Source of the DNA: Sphingobacteriia bacterium RIFOXYC2_FULL_35_18
GTDB taxonomy: Bacteria; Bacteroidota; Bacteroidia; Chitinophagales; Chitinophagaceae
Length of the DNA: 64,000 nucleotides
Assembly: GCA_001829005.1 (NCBI GenBank)
Contig: MIAG01000002.1
Coordinates: 175,210 to 239,209 of the forward strand
Direction of reading: 5' to 3'
Shown: piece after piece, positions 17,690 through 26,626 of the stretch
Layout: every line of letters starts with the position of its first letter
How positions within the stretch are numbered: the stretch's first letter is position 1
Notes under the pieces: generated by a model
Databases searched by the model: none
Told to the model about the DNA's origin: nothing
What the model saw: only the letters and a program-made list of their open reading frames with translations
Made by a program: the position numbers and the translations under genes

Positions 17690-19858
17690 TTAATTTTTCG
17701 CAGTATTATACTGCTGTGTTGCCAGCTCTTGTATTATTTTTGCACTAGCATCAATTTGTAAGTCTTGCTTTAACAACTTCAACCACTCCTGGTACCTAAT
17801 TCCCTTATTTTTATCAGGGTTATTGTAAAACTTGTCCTTATCTGCCTCAAGTGTTTGAACACTCATTTCATTTTTAAGTTTTAACAAGGTATTATTTTGG
17901 TTTACCGTGTTAGTGATTTGCTTTTGCAATTGCTTAAACTGATCTATTTGCAAATTGATTGGATTATCATTATTCTTAGACAACCATTTAAGGTTATCTT
18001 GAAGTAATATCAGATTTGCATCACTAGATATTCTAGTTTGTTCTTTTTTGATAATTTCTGTTAAATTACCAACACTAATTCCTTGCCAAGGTTGGTAAGG
18101 CGTTTGTGGTATAGCATCCCAAGGCAAAGAGTTGGGATTATCCTTTTCGCGAATTTTTAGATATTCATAAGTATCTGGCATTATAATATCTGGCACAACA
18201 CCTTTTAATTGCGTACTCCCCCCATTAACTCGATAAAATTTTTGAAAGGTTAAGCTTACTGCCCCAAATTCAGTTCTACTACTGTAAAAATCGATAGGTC
18301 TTCCAAAAGGTATTGGTCTTTGAACTGTTCCTTTACCATAAGTAGAACTACTACCAATAACAATACCTCTTTTATAATCTTGAATGGCGGCTGCAAATAT
18401 TTCACTTGCAGATGCACTGAGTTCATTAACCATTACAGTTAGAGGCCCATCGTATAAAACAGATTCATCGTTGTCTCGCCATGTTTGCTGATCAACTCTA
18501 CCATCTCGTTCTTTCACCTGAACTACTGGTCCTGTTTTTATAAACAGACCTACCATTTTTACAACTTCAAGTAACGAGCCTCCCCCATTATTTCTTAAGT
18601 CAATCACAATTCCCTTTACGTTTTCTGCTTTCAATTTTTTAACTTCAGTAGCAACATCTTCGGAACATTTAAACCCATTTTTATCTTCAAAATTTGCGTA
18701 AAAATCTGGCAAAGCAATGTAACCGATTTTATCTTTCCCTTGCATAATAACCGCGCTTCTTGCCAATCCTTCATCCTGCTCAATTTTTTCTCTGATTAAA
18801 GAAACGGTTTTAGTTGTACCATCTTGTTTTTTAAATGTGATTCTTACTTCCGTTCCCTTATCGCCTCTAATTAATTTAACCGCATCTTCTGTACCATATC
18901 CACTTACATCAACTGGCTCATTTGCTCCTTGAGCTACTTTGATAATTATATCTCCGGCTACAATAGAGCCTGATTTCCAAGCCGGTCCACCTGTAACTAC
19001 ACTCGCAATCTTTATTCCATTATCATCTTGTTGTAATTGAGCCCCAATTCCATAAAACTGATTACTCATCCTTTCGTCAAATGCCCTTTTTTCTATCGGA
19101 GGATAATAATCGGTATGAGGATCCATGGTATTGGTAATCACATTGATAAATGAATTAAATCGCTGTTCTTCAGTAAATGTAGTTTTGATTCGATTAAAAG
19201 TTCTATCCATCATCTTTAATACACTGGTTCTAGCTGCCAACTCTAAACTATCATCTGGCAAAACTTTGAAACTATCGTTCCCTTTATTTTTTTCTCTTTC
19301 TTCTTGCAAATCAATAAAACGTTCTAGAGAATAATATTTTAATTTTTTTCTCCAACGATCTTTTCTTTCTGCTTCAGTACTGGTATATCCTAATTGATCT
19401 CCATCTAATTGAACAGTTTCGTTAACGCTGTAATCAAAAGGTTTTGATAAAATGTCTTTATAATAAAGCATTGTTTCTGCAACTCTTTTCTCGTAAATAG
19501 CACTTACTGCAGGTTGAAATTGGATGGAAGCACCATGAATTTCATCGTCAATGGTTGTTTCGAATTTCTTTACTGCATTCACATCGGCTGCAATAAAAAT
19601 GCTTTTATCTCCATCTAACTGACTTAAATAAGCTTTAAATATTTTTCTAGAAAAGTCGTCATTGATTTTTTGGGGACTGTAATGTTGCTGTTCTAGTAAG
19701 GCACCAACCGTATTCAATAATTTTTGTTGCTGGGCTATTTTCTCATTTGAATCTGTCCCATTGATACTGCGAAATGCAATAAATAATGAACCAAATAATA
19801 CCAAGGCCGTTAGCACTAATCCTTTTCTACTCTTCATAAATTGCTTGAATTTTTGCAT
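17690..19858 (-). CDS. carboxy-terminal processing protease (Prc/Tsp family, S41)
   Basis: 722 residues. An N-terminal signal anchor ('KGLVLTALVLFGSLFIAF') is followed by an N-terminal helical domain, a PDZ domain ('YGIGAQLQQDDNGIKIASV'), the S41 catalytic domain and a C-terminal DUF3340-type extension. The catalytic Ser-Lys dyad is visible in 'ELSASASEIFAAAIQDY' and 'SSTYGKGTVQ'. It is a periplasmic protease that trims or degrades envelope proteins from the C-terminus. Start is the first ATG; a second at 19837 would also retain the signal anchor. It is followed by the UpxY-like gene at 36 nt. Confidence 0.92.
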   Translation of the reverse strand: MQKFKQFMKSRKGLVLTALVLFGSLFIAFRSINGTDSNEKIAQQQKLLNTVGALLEQQHYSPQKINDDFSRKIFKAYLSQLDGDKSIFIAADVNAVKKFETTIDDEIHGASIQFQPAVSAIYEKRVAETMLYYKDILSKPFDYSVNETVQLDGDQLGYTSTEAERKDRWRKKLKYYSLERFIDLQEEREKNKGNDSFKVLPDDSLELAARTSVLKMMDRTFNRIKTTFTEEQRFNSFINVITNTMDPHTDYYPPIEKRAFDERMSNQFYGIGAQLQQDDNGIKIASVVTGGPAWKSGSIVAGDIIIKVAQGANEPVDVSGYGTEDAVKLIRGDKGTEVRITFKKQDGTTKTVSLIREKIEQDEGLARSAVIMQGKDKIGYIALPDFYANFEDKNGFKCSEDVATEVKKLKAENVKGIVIDLRNNGGGSLLEVVKMVGLFIKTGPVVQVKERDGRVDQQTWRDNDESVLYDGPLTVMVNELSASASEIFAAAIQDYKRGIVIGSSSTYGKGTVQRPIPFGRPIDFYSSRTEFGAVSLTFQKFYRVNGGSTQLKGVVPDIIMPDTYEYLKIREKDNPNSLPWDAIPQTPYQPWQGISVGNLTEIIKKEQTRISSDANLILLQDNLKWLSKNNDNPINLQIDQFKQLQKQITNTVNQNNTLLKLKNEMSVQTLEADKDKFYNNPDKNKGIRYQEWLKLLKQDLQIDASAKIIQELATQQYNTAKN

Positions 19859-19952
19859 GATCTTTTCAAAAATAATCTAAAAAAAGTTTTCAATGGCAAG
19901 TATAAAACCAATTAACAAAGCTTTGGATGAAGTTTTTTTAAAAAATATTTAC

Positions 19953-19960
19953 TACTTTTG
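19953..19960 (+). promoter_or_regulatory. -7 promoter element of the tRNA-His gene
   Basis: TACTTTTG matches TAnnTTTG exactly and lies 15 nt before the mature tRNA 5' end. No -33 element at standard spacing is evident. Confidence 0.4.
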
Positions 19961-19974
19961 CCATCCACAAAAAC

Positions 19975-20049
19975 GGAGGGCGTAGCTCAGTTGGTTAGAG
20001 CGTCAGTTTGTGGCACTGAAGGCCGGGGGTTCGAGACCCCTCGTTCTCC
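19975..20049 (+). tRNA. tRNA-His (anticodon GTG)
   Basis: A complete cloverleaf. The acceptor arm GAGGGCG pairs with CGTTCTC (two G-U pairs), the D-stem is GCTC/GAGC, and the anticodon stem CAGT/ACTG closes the loop TTGTGGC with anticodon GTG at 20010-20012. The T-stem GGGGG/CCCCT closes the TTCGAGA loop. An encoded extra G(-1) at 19975 faces C73 at 20049, the identity element of tRNA-His. The 3' CCA is not encoded in full (C-C-A-C follows the acceptor). Confidence 0.96.
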
Positions 20050-20054
20050 CACTC

Positions 20055-20088
20055 AAAACCTATAAAACGTATGTTTTATAGGTTTTTT
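20055..20088 (+). terminator. intrinsic terminator of tRNA-His
   Basis: A perfect 14-bp stem (AAAACCTATAAAAC / GTTTTATAGGTTTT) around the 4-nt loop GTAT, ending in a T-run, 5 nt after the tRNA. AT-rich but well formed. Confidence 0.75.
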
Positions 20089-20099
20089 AACTTAAGTAC

Positions 20100-20699
20100 A
20101 TGAAGCTTTTATACCTTATCCCTTTTATCTCTGCTTTTATTGGTTGGTTTACCAATTGGGTAGCCATCAAAATGTTGTTTCACCCTAAAAAACCAATAAA
20201 AATTTTAGGCATCACTTTTATTGGCATCTTCCAGAAAAGACAGGTACAATTTGCCGAAAAATTAGGGAAATTGGTAAGTGATGAATTATTATCCTTTCAA
20301 GATATTGAATCAAAAATCACCAATCCAGCCAATATTGATCAATTAATGCCTCAGATTGATGCACATATTGACCATTTTTTAAGAGTAAAATTGGCAGAAC
20401 AAATGCCAGTTATAAGCATGTTTATTGGAGATAAAACAATTCAACAAATGAAGGCGGTTTTTATGTCCGAATTAAAAGATTTATTCCCAGGCATAATGAA
20501 GTCTTATATGGGAAATTTACAAAGAGACCTAGATTTAGAAAAAATAGTCATTGAAAAAGTAAAAGGATTTTCTACAGATAAATTGGAGCAAATATTAAAT
20601 GATATTATGTCTAAAGAATTCCGATTTATTGAAATCCTTGGTGGCGTATTAGGGTTTTTAATTGGTATAATTCAAGTCCTACTCACCCTTATTTCTTAG
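20100..20699 (+). CDS. DUF445 family membrane protein
   Basis: 199 residues. The N-terminal segment 'LIPFISAFIGWFTNWVAIKMLFHP' is the DUF445 hallmark (an N-terminal membrane helix with the NWVAIKMLF motif, cited in part). A long helical middle region follows, and a C-terminal hydrophobic helix ('GVLGFLIGIIQVLLTLI') ends the protein. It is shorter than the roughly 400-residue family members that carry two DUF445 units. The function of the family is unknown. It lies just downstream of the tRNA-His terminator and is probably monocistronic. Confidence 0.8.
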   Translation: MKLLYLIPFISAFIGWFTNWVAIKMLFHPKKPIKILGITFIGIFQKRQVQFAEKLGKLVSDELLSFQDIESKITNPANIDQLMPQIDAHIDHFLRVKLAEQMPVISMFIGDKTIQQMKAVFMSELKDLFPGIMKSYMGNLQRDLDLEKIVIEKVKGFSTDKLEQILNDIMSKEFRFIEILGGVLGFLIGIIQVLLTLIS

Positions 20700-20831
20700 T
20701 CACCGACGGATTAAACAGCCTATTCGCCGATTTTGTTAAACTTTATCCACTCAGGCTTGTCATATTACCGCTTATAAAATGCAATAACCATTCGAGCATT
20801 GCGTAAGCCAACTTTGCACTTATTAATAAAG

Positions 20832-23495
20832 ATGAATATGCGTAAATTTTTAGGATTAATTGGGTTTCTAGCCTTTTTTGTTGCAACTACTTCGGCTCAA
20901 ATGCCAGCAATGGCAGGTGGTCGTGGAGGCGCAGCAGGAGCAGGACAAAACATCAATATTGGCCATTTTTATGGAAAAATAGTAGACAGTAAAACAAACA
21001 AGGGTATTGAAGGAGTGACTGTTCAATTAAGAGGTAACAGATTTGATACAGTTAGCAAAAAAATGAAAGAAGCCATTCTTGGCACCATTATCACTAAAGC
21101 AAATGGAGATTTCAGTTTTGAAAACCTTTCTTTATTTGGCAATTTTAAACTGAATGCCACAGCACTAGCTTATAAAACAGTAGACCAAACCATTAGTTTT
21201 GGAATCAAAATGCCTTCGGGTGGTGCCAATGGTGGAAACATGCAGCAAATGCTTGGCATGGCAGATAAAGATTTAGGTAATATTAAAATGGAAGAAGATG
21301 CGACGAATTTGGGTAATGTAACTGTTACAGCATCTACTAAGCCTCAGTTTGAATTAGGAATTGATAGAAAAATATTTAATGTTGATAAAAACTTAATGGG
21401 TTCTGGACAAACCGCTACTGAATTAATGCGAAATATTCCAGCATTAAACGTAGATATTGATGGTAACGTTACACTTAGGAATGCAGCACCTACTTTATTT
21501 ATTGATGGACGTCCTACTACAATCACCTTAGATCAGATTCCTTCAGATATTATAGACAGAGTAGAATTGATTACCAATCCTTCTGCAAAATTTGATGCAT
21601 CAGGCGGAAATGCAGGAATCTTAAACATTGTTCTTAAGAAAAATAAGAAAGTAGGATACAATGGCGGTTTAAGAATGGGGGTTGATTCTCGCGGTAGGTT
21701 CAATGGCGGTGGAGATATTAATATCCGTCAAAATAAATTAAACTTTACTGGAAGTGGTGTATTAAATCAACGTAAATCTATTTCAGAAGGAATTACAGAC
21801 AGAAATAATACTTTAGCTGTTCCAAGTAATATTTACAACCTACAAAATTCCACAAATCAGGGATACTTTGGCTTTTTCAGAGGTGGATTAGATTATTTTG
21901 TTGATAATAGAAATACTTTATCTATTACTGCGAATTTCAATAGAGGACAATTTGATAATGATCAAACCCAAAGAGTAGATTCTACCATTAAGGGAATTAA
22001 AAGTTCTTACTCTAATATTGGAACCCAGTCTACAAGCAATTTTAGAAATGTTGGTACTCAATTGAGCTACAAGCACAATTTCATGAAGAATGGTCACAAT
22101 ATTTCTTCTGATTATAATTACAACAAAAGCAGCAACGACAACTTATCTAATATCAATAACTATACATATAATATGGACGGAACTCAAAAGGGTACGCCTA
22201 TTTTACAGAGAGGTATTGGTGAAGGAAGTACTACCAATCATACTTTCCAAATTGATTATGAAAATCCTCTTACTGAGGATAAAAAGTTTGAAGCTGGTGG
22301 AAGAGTTGCTATTAGAGATTTCAACAATAAATTGGATCAGTTTAGATTCAATAGTTTAACTGGACAATATCAACTGGTACCATTAATCAGTAGCAGGTAT
22401 AAATATACAGATGCTGTTTATGCAGCATATAGTACATATAGTTTCAGGGTAAACAAATGGAGCTATCAATTGGGTTTAAGAGCAGAAAGTTCAAACTATA
22501 CCGGAACATTATTAAATTCAAATGGCGCCGATTCCGCTACTTTCTCTGTAAAATTCCCATTGAGTTTGTTCCCAAGTGCATTCATCACATATAAAATTGA
22601 TGAAAAACAAGACTTTCAAATCAACTACTCTAGAAGAGTAAACAGACCAAATTTCTTTCAGTTGATGCCTTTCCCTGATTACTCAGATCCACAAAATATC
22701 AACGTAGGTAATGCAGGACTAAGTCCTGAATTCACTAATTCATTTGAAATGAGTTGGAACAATGCCTATAAAAAAGGGGCTAATTTTCTTGCCACTGCAT
22801 TTTATAAGCATTCTACTAACTTAATCACTCGATATGTTTATAGAGATGCAAATGCGTTGATTCCTGGTGACAGTGCCTTCTTTAGCACATATATTAATGC
22901 CAATAGTGCTAGATCATTTGGTTTAGAATTAACCAATAAAATGTCTATAACTCCATGGTGGGAAATGACGGTGAACTTAAATATTTTTAATTCAAGAATT
23001 AATGCAACTGTTCCTGGCCAACCCGATCTAGTTCAAGAACAATGGAGTTGGTTCACTAAAATGAACAACACATTTAAAGTGGCAAAGGGACTATCCATTC
23101 AGTTAAGTGGAGATTATCAAGCAAAAACGGTATTGCCTCAAGGTGGTGGCGGTGGTGGCCGTGGTGGTATGATGTGGGGAGGTGGCCCCCAATCTGGCGC
23201 GCAAGGTTTTAATTTACCTAGATATGGATTTGACTTGGCTATTCGTAAAGAGTTTACTTGGAAAAAAGGCAGAACTGGTATAATCACTTTAAGCATGAAT
23301 GATATATTCAGAACCCAGTTGTTCCAGAGTTATTCTGAAAGCTCTTTCTTTAATCAAACCAGTCAAAGACGTAGAGACCCACAAGTTTTAAGATTGAATT
23401 TCAGTTACCGATTTGGTAAATTTGACGCAAGCTTATTCAAGAGAAAAAATACCAAAGCTGACCAAAGTGGTGGAATGGATATGATGCAACAATAG
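20832..23495 (+). CDS. TonB-dependent receptor-like outer-membrane beta-barrel protein
   Basis: About 887 residues. After the signal peptide (MNMRKFLGLIGF...TTSAQ) come a Gly-rich linker, a carboxypeptidase-regulatory-like beta-sandwich ('GKIVDSKTNKGIEGVTVQLRG'-type, cited in part), a plug-like region ('LMRNIPALNVDIDGNVTLRN', 'GRPTTITLDQIPSDIIDRVE') and a long barrel of the OMP_b-brl_3 type. A second Gly-rich loop (GGGGGGRGGMMWGGGPQ) interrupts the late barrel strands. The substrate is unknown and no SusD partner is adjacent. The frame is open to 20799; the ATG at 20832 is preferred because a near-consensus -7 element (CAACTTTG, 20809-20816) lies between them. A terminator follows at 23517. 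Confidence 0.88.
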   Translation: MNMRKFLGLIGFLAFFVATTSAQMPAMAGGRGGAAGAGQNINIGHFYGKIVDSKTNKGIEGVTVQLRGNRFDTVSKKMKEAILGTIITKANGDFSFENLSLFGNFKLNATALAYKTVDQTISFGIKMPSGGANGGNMQQMLGMADKDLGNIKMEEDATNLGNVTVTASTKPQFELGIDRKIFNVDKNLMGSGQTATELMRNIPALNVDIDGNVTLRNAAPTLFIDGRPTTITLDQIPSDIIDRVELITNPSAKFDASGGNAGILNIVLKKNKKVGYNGGLRMGVDSRGRFNGGGDINIRQNKLNFTGSGVLNQRKSISEGITDRNNTLAVPSNIYNLQNSTNQGYFGFFRGGLDYFVDNRNTLSITANFNRGQFDNDQTQRVDSTIKGIKSSYSNIGTQSTSNFRNVGTQLSYKHNFMKNGHNISSDYNYNKSSNDNLSNINNYTYNMDGTQKGTPILQRGIGEGSTTNHTFQIDYENPLTEDKKFEAGGRVAIRDFNNKLDQFRFNSLTGQYQLVPLISSRYKYTDAVYAAYSTYSFRVNKWSYQLGLRAESSNYTGTLLNSNGADSATFSVKFPLSLFPSAFITYKIDEKQDFQINYSRRVNRPNFFQLMPFPDYSDPQNINVGNAGLSPEFTNSFEMSWNNAYKKGANFLATAFYKHSTNLITRYVYRDANALIPGDSAFFSTYINANSARSFGLELTNKMSITPWWEMTVNLNIFNSRINATVPGQPDLVQEQWSWFTKMNNTFKVAKGLSIQLSGDYQAKTVLPQGGGGGGRGGMMWGGGPQSGAQGFNLPRYGFDLAIRKEFTWKKGRTGIITLSMNDIFRTQLFQSYSESSFFNQTSQRRRDPQVLRLNFSYRFGKFDASLFKRKNTKADQSGGMDMMQQ

Positions 23496-23516
23496 TTTGG
23501 TTTTAGTTTAAGAGTT

Positions 23517-23550
23517 GGGCCTCGATCATCTGATCGGGGCCCTTTTTTTT
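23517..23550 (+). terminator. intrinsic terminator after the TonB-receptor-like gene
   Basis: An 11-bp stem (GGGCCTCGATC / GATCGGGGCCC, one T-G pair) with an ATCT loop at 23517-23542, followed by eight T (23543-23550). It lies 21 nt after the receptor stop. The T-run touches the stop codon of the convergent pcm gene. Confidence 0.88.
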
Positions 23551-24220
23551 AAACATTTTTACCTTGAAGCATTGGCACGAATGAGAACTCCTCAAATAAT
23601 TCTTCATTGAGCGTTCCATCTAAATTTTTAGTAATTCGCATCATTCTCTGAGCATCTCCTTCATCTACTGGAATGACCATTAGTCCACCTGGCTTTAATT
23701 GCTCAACCAACAATGGCGGAACAAACGGAGCTGCCGCTGTAATCAAAATTTTATCAAAGGGGGCATAAGTGGGTAGCCCTTTAAATCCATCCCCATAAAA
23801 AAATTTGATATTGGGATATTGTTTTCTAAAATGATAATACTCTTTTTGTTCATCAAACAATTTCTTTTGCCTTTCAATCGTATAAACCCACTGAGCCCCC
23901 AATGCAGCAAGAATGGTTGTCTGATAAATGCTTCCCGTTCCAATTTCTAAAACCTTATCCCCTTTTTTTATTTGAAGAAGCTGTGTTTGGTAAGCTACCG
24001 TATAGGGATGAGAAATAGTTTGGTCAGCAGAAATAGGAAAAGCACGATTTTCATAAGCAATTTTTTCAAATGCCGATTCAAGAAAAAAATGCCTCGGAAT
24101 GGAATTAATTGCATCCAAAACCATTTCATCAGTAATTCCCTTATCACGCAACGTATCTACCAAAATCTTGCGCATCCCTTTATGGGTAAATCCATCATTG
24201 TATTCTCTATCCTTTCGCAT
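23549..24220 (-). CDS. pcm: protein-L-isoaspartate O-methyltransferase
   Basis: 223 residues. The enzyme methylates isoaspartyl residues in damaged proteins. Family motifs are 'IPRHFFLESAFEKIAYEN', 'ISHPYTVAYQTQLL' (active-site region, usually S-Q-P) and the SAM motif I 'KVLEIGTGSIYQTTILA', in which the usual GSGYQ is GSIYQ. The later 'ILITAAAPFVPPLLVEQLKPGG' is the expected motif III. It lies 17 nt downstream of the phosphohexomutase gene on the same strand, so they are probably an operon. Full length for the family. Confidence 0.92.
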   Translation of the reverse strand: MRKDREYNDGFTHKGMRKILVDTLRDKGITDEMVLDAINSIPRHFFLESAFEKIAYENRAFPISADQTISHPYTVAYQTQLLQIKKGDKVLEIGTGSIYQTTILAALGAQWVYTIERQKKLFDEQKEYYHFRKQYPNIKFFYGDGFKGLPTYAPFDKILITAAAPFVPPLLVEQLKPGGLMVIPVDEGDAQRMMRITKNLDGTLNEELFEEFSFVPMLQGKNV

Positions 24221-24237
24221 ATTGCGAATATAGCAAT

Positions 24238-25965
24238 CTATTTTAGGTTCATACTATTGATAATTCCATTTATCCTATTCTCTAATTCCAATTGTTTTGC
24301 ATCAAATTCAGCCTTACTACTTAAATTGGTTTTTACACTAAAATAAAACTTGATTTTTGGTTCAGTACCAGAAGGTCTTGCAGAAATTTTACTGCCATCC
24401 GCAGTAATAAACTGCAAAACATTACTCTTAGGAAGTTGAATAGTCCATGTTTCTCCAGTTTGTAAATTCTTACCAGTTTGTAATTGATAATCTAATAGCG
24501 TAACTACTGCAGACCCATTAATTTCTTTTGGCGGACTGTTTCTATACCCCTCCATCATTGCTGCAATTTCTTTTTGGCCATTCATTCCTTTTTTGGTGAT
24601 ACTGATTAAGTTTTCATAATAGAAACCATACTGAATATATAATTCAATCATCTTATCAAATAAAGTCTTGCCTTTATTCTTTTCGTAAGCAGCCATCTCA
24701 CACATTAATGCTACAGCACTAACAGCATCTTTATCTCTAATTTGATCCCCAATCATTAATCCAAAACTTTCTTCTCCTCCAATTACATAATTTTCCTTAC
24801 CCTCTAATTCTTTAATCTTCTCTGCAATCCATTTAAATCCAGTCAATACATTGTAACAAGCAACATTATTTTGCTTTGCAACTTCATTAATCATTTCGGT
24901 AGTTACAATTGTAGATATCACCATATCATTAGGCTGCGCTATCCCCTTGGCTTTTCTGGCTTCCATCATATAGGCAAATGCCAATACCGCAGTTTGGTTA
25001 CCATTCATTAGAACCCATTCTCCTTTATGGTTTTTAACACCTATGCCAACACGATCTGCGTCTGGGTCTGTACCTAATAAAATATCTGCATTAAGATCTT
25101 GGGCTTTTTTTAACCCAATACTCATGGTTTCACTCTCTTCCGGATTAGGGTATTTAACTGTTGGAAAATTGCCATCAGGGTTAGATTGCTCTTCTACAAT
25201 ATGAACATTATTAAAACCAAATTTTTCTAAAACTTGGGGAACCAAAGTGATTCCAGTTCCATGTATGGGGGTATAAACAATTTTTAAATTATTCTGCGCT
25301 GCAATGACATCTGGATAAACGCTTAACCCTTTTACCATTTCTAAATAAGCTTGATCTAAATCTTTACCTAGAATAGTAATATTAGCCTCTCCTCCACTCC
25401 ATTTTACTTCATCTACGCTTTGAATAGCTTCTACTTCAGTGATTACATTTTTATCATGTGGTGGCACTAATTGTCCTCCATCATTCCAATATGCTTTATA
25501 CCCATTGTATTCTTTTGGATTGTGAGATGCTGTACATACCACCCCTGCTTTGCATCCTAAATGTCTAATAGCAAAACTGAGTTCAGGTGTTGGTCTTAAC
25601 GCTTCAAATAAAAAAACTTGCATCCCATTTGCAGCAAAAACATTCGCAGTAGTTTCTGCAAAAAATCGACTATTATTTCTACTATCATGGGCTATTGCCA
25701 ATTTTATTTCAACACCTGGATAGGTTTTCTTTAAATAATTGGCAAAACCTTGTGTTGCCATTCCGATGGTGTATTTATTAACTCGGTTGGTCCCTACACC
25801 CATTAATCCTCTTAATCCACCAGTTCCAAACTCTAGGTTTCGATAAAATGCATCTGCTAATTCTTCTGGACTATTAGCTTGTAATTCTTTAATGATATGC
25901 TTGGTTTCTTGGTCATAATTTCCATTTACCCAAACATTTACTCTTTCCTGTATAGATGCTTCCAT
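24238..25965 (-). CDS. phosphoglucomutase/phosphomannomutase (PGM2-like phospho-sugar mutase)
   Basis: 575 residues, the length of the long PgcA/PGM2-like phosphohexomutases. Visible motifs are 'GTGGLRGLMGVGTNR' at the N-terminus, the phosphoserine loop 'CTASHNPKEYNGYKAYW', the metal loop 'GTDPDADRVGIGV', the sugar loop 'GGEESFGLMIGD' and the phosphate-binding 'ARPSGTEPKIKFYF'. It interconverts hexose-1- and 6-phosphates; whether glucose, mannose or ribose is preferred cannot be read here. It is distinct from the glmM-like gene at 7172. It precedes pcm by 17 nt. Confidence 0.9.
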   Translation of the reverse strand: MEASIQERVNVWVNGNYDQETKHIIKELQANSPEELADAFYRNLEFGTGGLRGLMGVGTNRVNKYTIGMATQGFANYLKKTYPGVEIKLAIAHDSRNNSRFFAETTANVFAANGMQVFLFEALRPTPELSFAIRHLGCKAGVVCTASHNPKEYNGYKAYWNDGGQLVPPHDKNVITEVEAIQSVDEVKWSGGEANITILGKDLDQAYLEMVKGLSVYPDVIAAQNNLKIVYTPIHGTGITLVPQVLEKFGFNNVHIVEEQSNPDGNFPTVKYPNPEESETMSIGLKKAQDLNADILLGTDPDADRVGIGVKNHKGEWVLMNGNQTAVLAFAYMMEARKAKGIAQPNDMVISTIVTTEMINEVAKQNNVACYNVLTGFKWIAEKIKELEGKENYVIGGEESFGLMIGDQIRDKDAVSAVALMCEMAAYEKNKGKTLFDKMIELYIQYGFYYENLISITKKGMNGQKEIAAMMEGYRNSPPKEINGSAVVTLLDYQLQTGKNLQTGETWTIQLPKSNVLQFITADGSKISARPSGTEPKIKFYFSVKTNLSSKAEFDAKQLELENRINGIINSMNLK

Positions 25966-26029
25966 ATGATTTATTCGCTTTTATAATGTTTACAAAATCA
26001 ATTCAATATAAGAAAAATAGGCGATTTAT

Positions 26030-26530
26030 TTATACAACATATGCACCTACAATTTTCCCATCAATTGTTTCCACTTGAATATGCTCTTCAAGGGTTGTAG
26101 AGATAGACAAACCCACAAAATCTGGCTTAACTGGATACAACTTGTGCATTCGTTCTACCAATACTAGGGTTTGTATGGTCCTAGGATGCCAATCTAGTAA
26201 TGGCTTTAAAGCGTATAATAAGGTTTTTCCACTATTGGTGACATCATCAATCAGTATGATATTAACTCCATTTAATGGAATGCTTTCACTTAATTCTACT
26301 TTTTCTGGGAGATGCTTGTTTAATCTTACAGAAATAATATCGATTTTTTTGTCTAAAAAAGGTCTTAACAAGCTTCCGATTGCTTCTGCTATAACTACCC
26401 CACTATTCTGAACTCCAATTAATAAAATAGGTCCCTCATGACCACTCAAACTCTCCGCAATTTCCAAACTCATGCGCTTCAATTTTTGTTGGGCCTCAAC
26501 TGAACTAAGAATATATTTTTTTTCTGACAT
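26030..26530 (-). CDS. PyrR-like phosphoribosyltransferase
   Basis: 166 residues. The type I phosphoribosyltransferase PRPP loop is 'NIILIDDVTNSGKTLLYAL', preceded by a flexible-loop region and 'IGVQNSGVVIAEAIG'. The size and motifs resemble PyrR/uracil phosphoribosyltransferase or hypoxanthine phosphoribosyltransferase. No pyr operon or PyrR-binding leader is adjacent (pyrF is 21 kb away), so regulation of pyrimidine genes is not supported here. The ATG at 26530 (MSEKKYILS) is preferred to the upstream in-frame ATG at 26560. It is divergent from the Fe-S operon. Confidence 0.78.
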   Translation of the reverse strand: MSEKKYILSSVEAQQKLKRMSLEIAESLSGHEGPILLIGVQNSGVVIAEAIGSLLRPFLDKKIDIISVRLNKHLPEKVELSESIPLNGVNIILIDDVTNSGKTLLYALKPLLDWHPRTIQTLVLVERMHKLYPVKPDFVGLSISTTLEEHIQVETIDGKIVGAYVV

Positions 26531-26615
26531 AAAATGAATTGTACCCCAAATTAACAACAATAAATTGCATTACACAATTGCATTCAGCTGCTATTAAAAC
26601 TATTATCTTAGCGTA

Positions 26616-26623
26616 TAACTTTG
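26616..26623 (+). promoter_or_regulatory. -7 promoter element of the Fe-S operon
   Basis: TAACTTTG matches TAnnTTTG exactly and ends 3 nt before the ATG at 26627. Taking the usual distance from the box, transcription would start at or next to the ATG, giving a leaderless mRNA. This argues against use of the in-frame TTG at 26621. Confidence 0.45.
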
Positions 26624-26626
26624 TTT

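Noticed and set aside
26030-26530. Naming the phosphoribosyltransferase pyrR and proposing a pyrimidine-operon attenuator
   Set aside because: No pyr operon or PyrR-binding leader adjoins it and the fold also fits other phosphoribosyltransferases.
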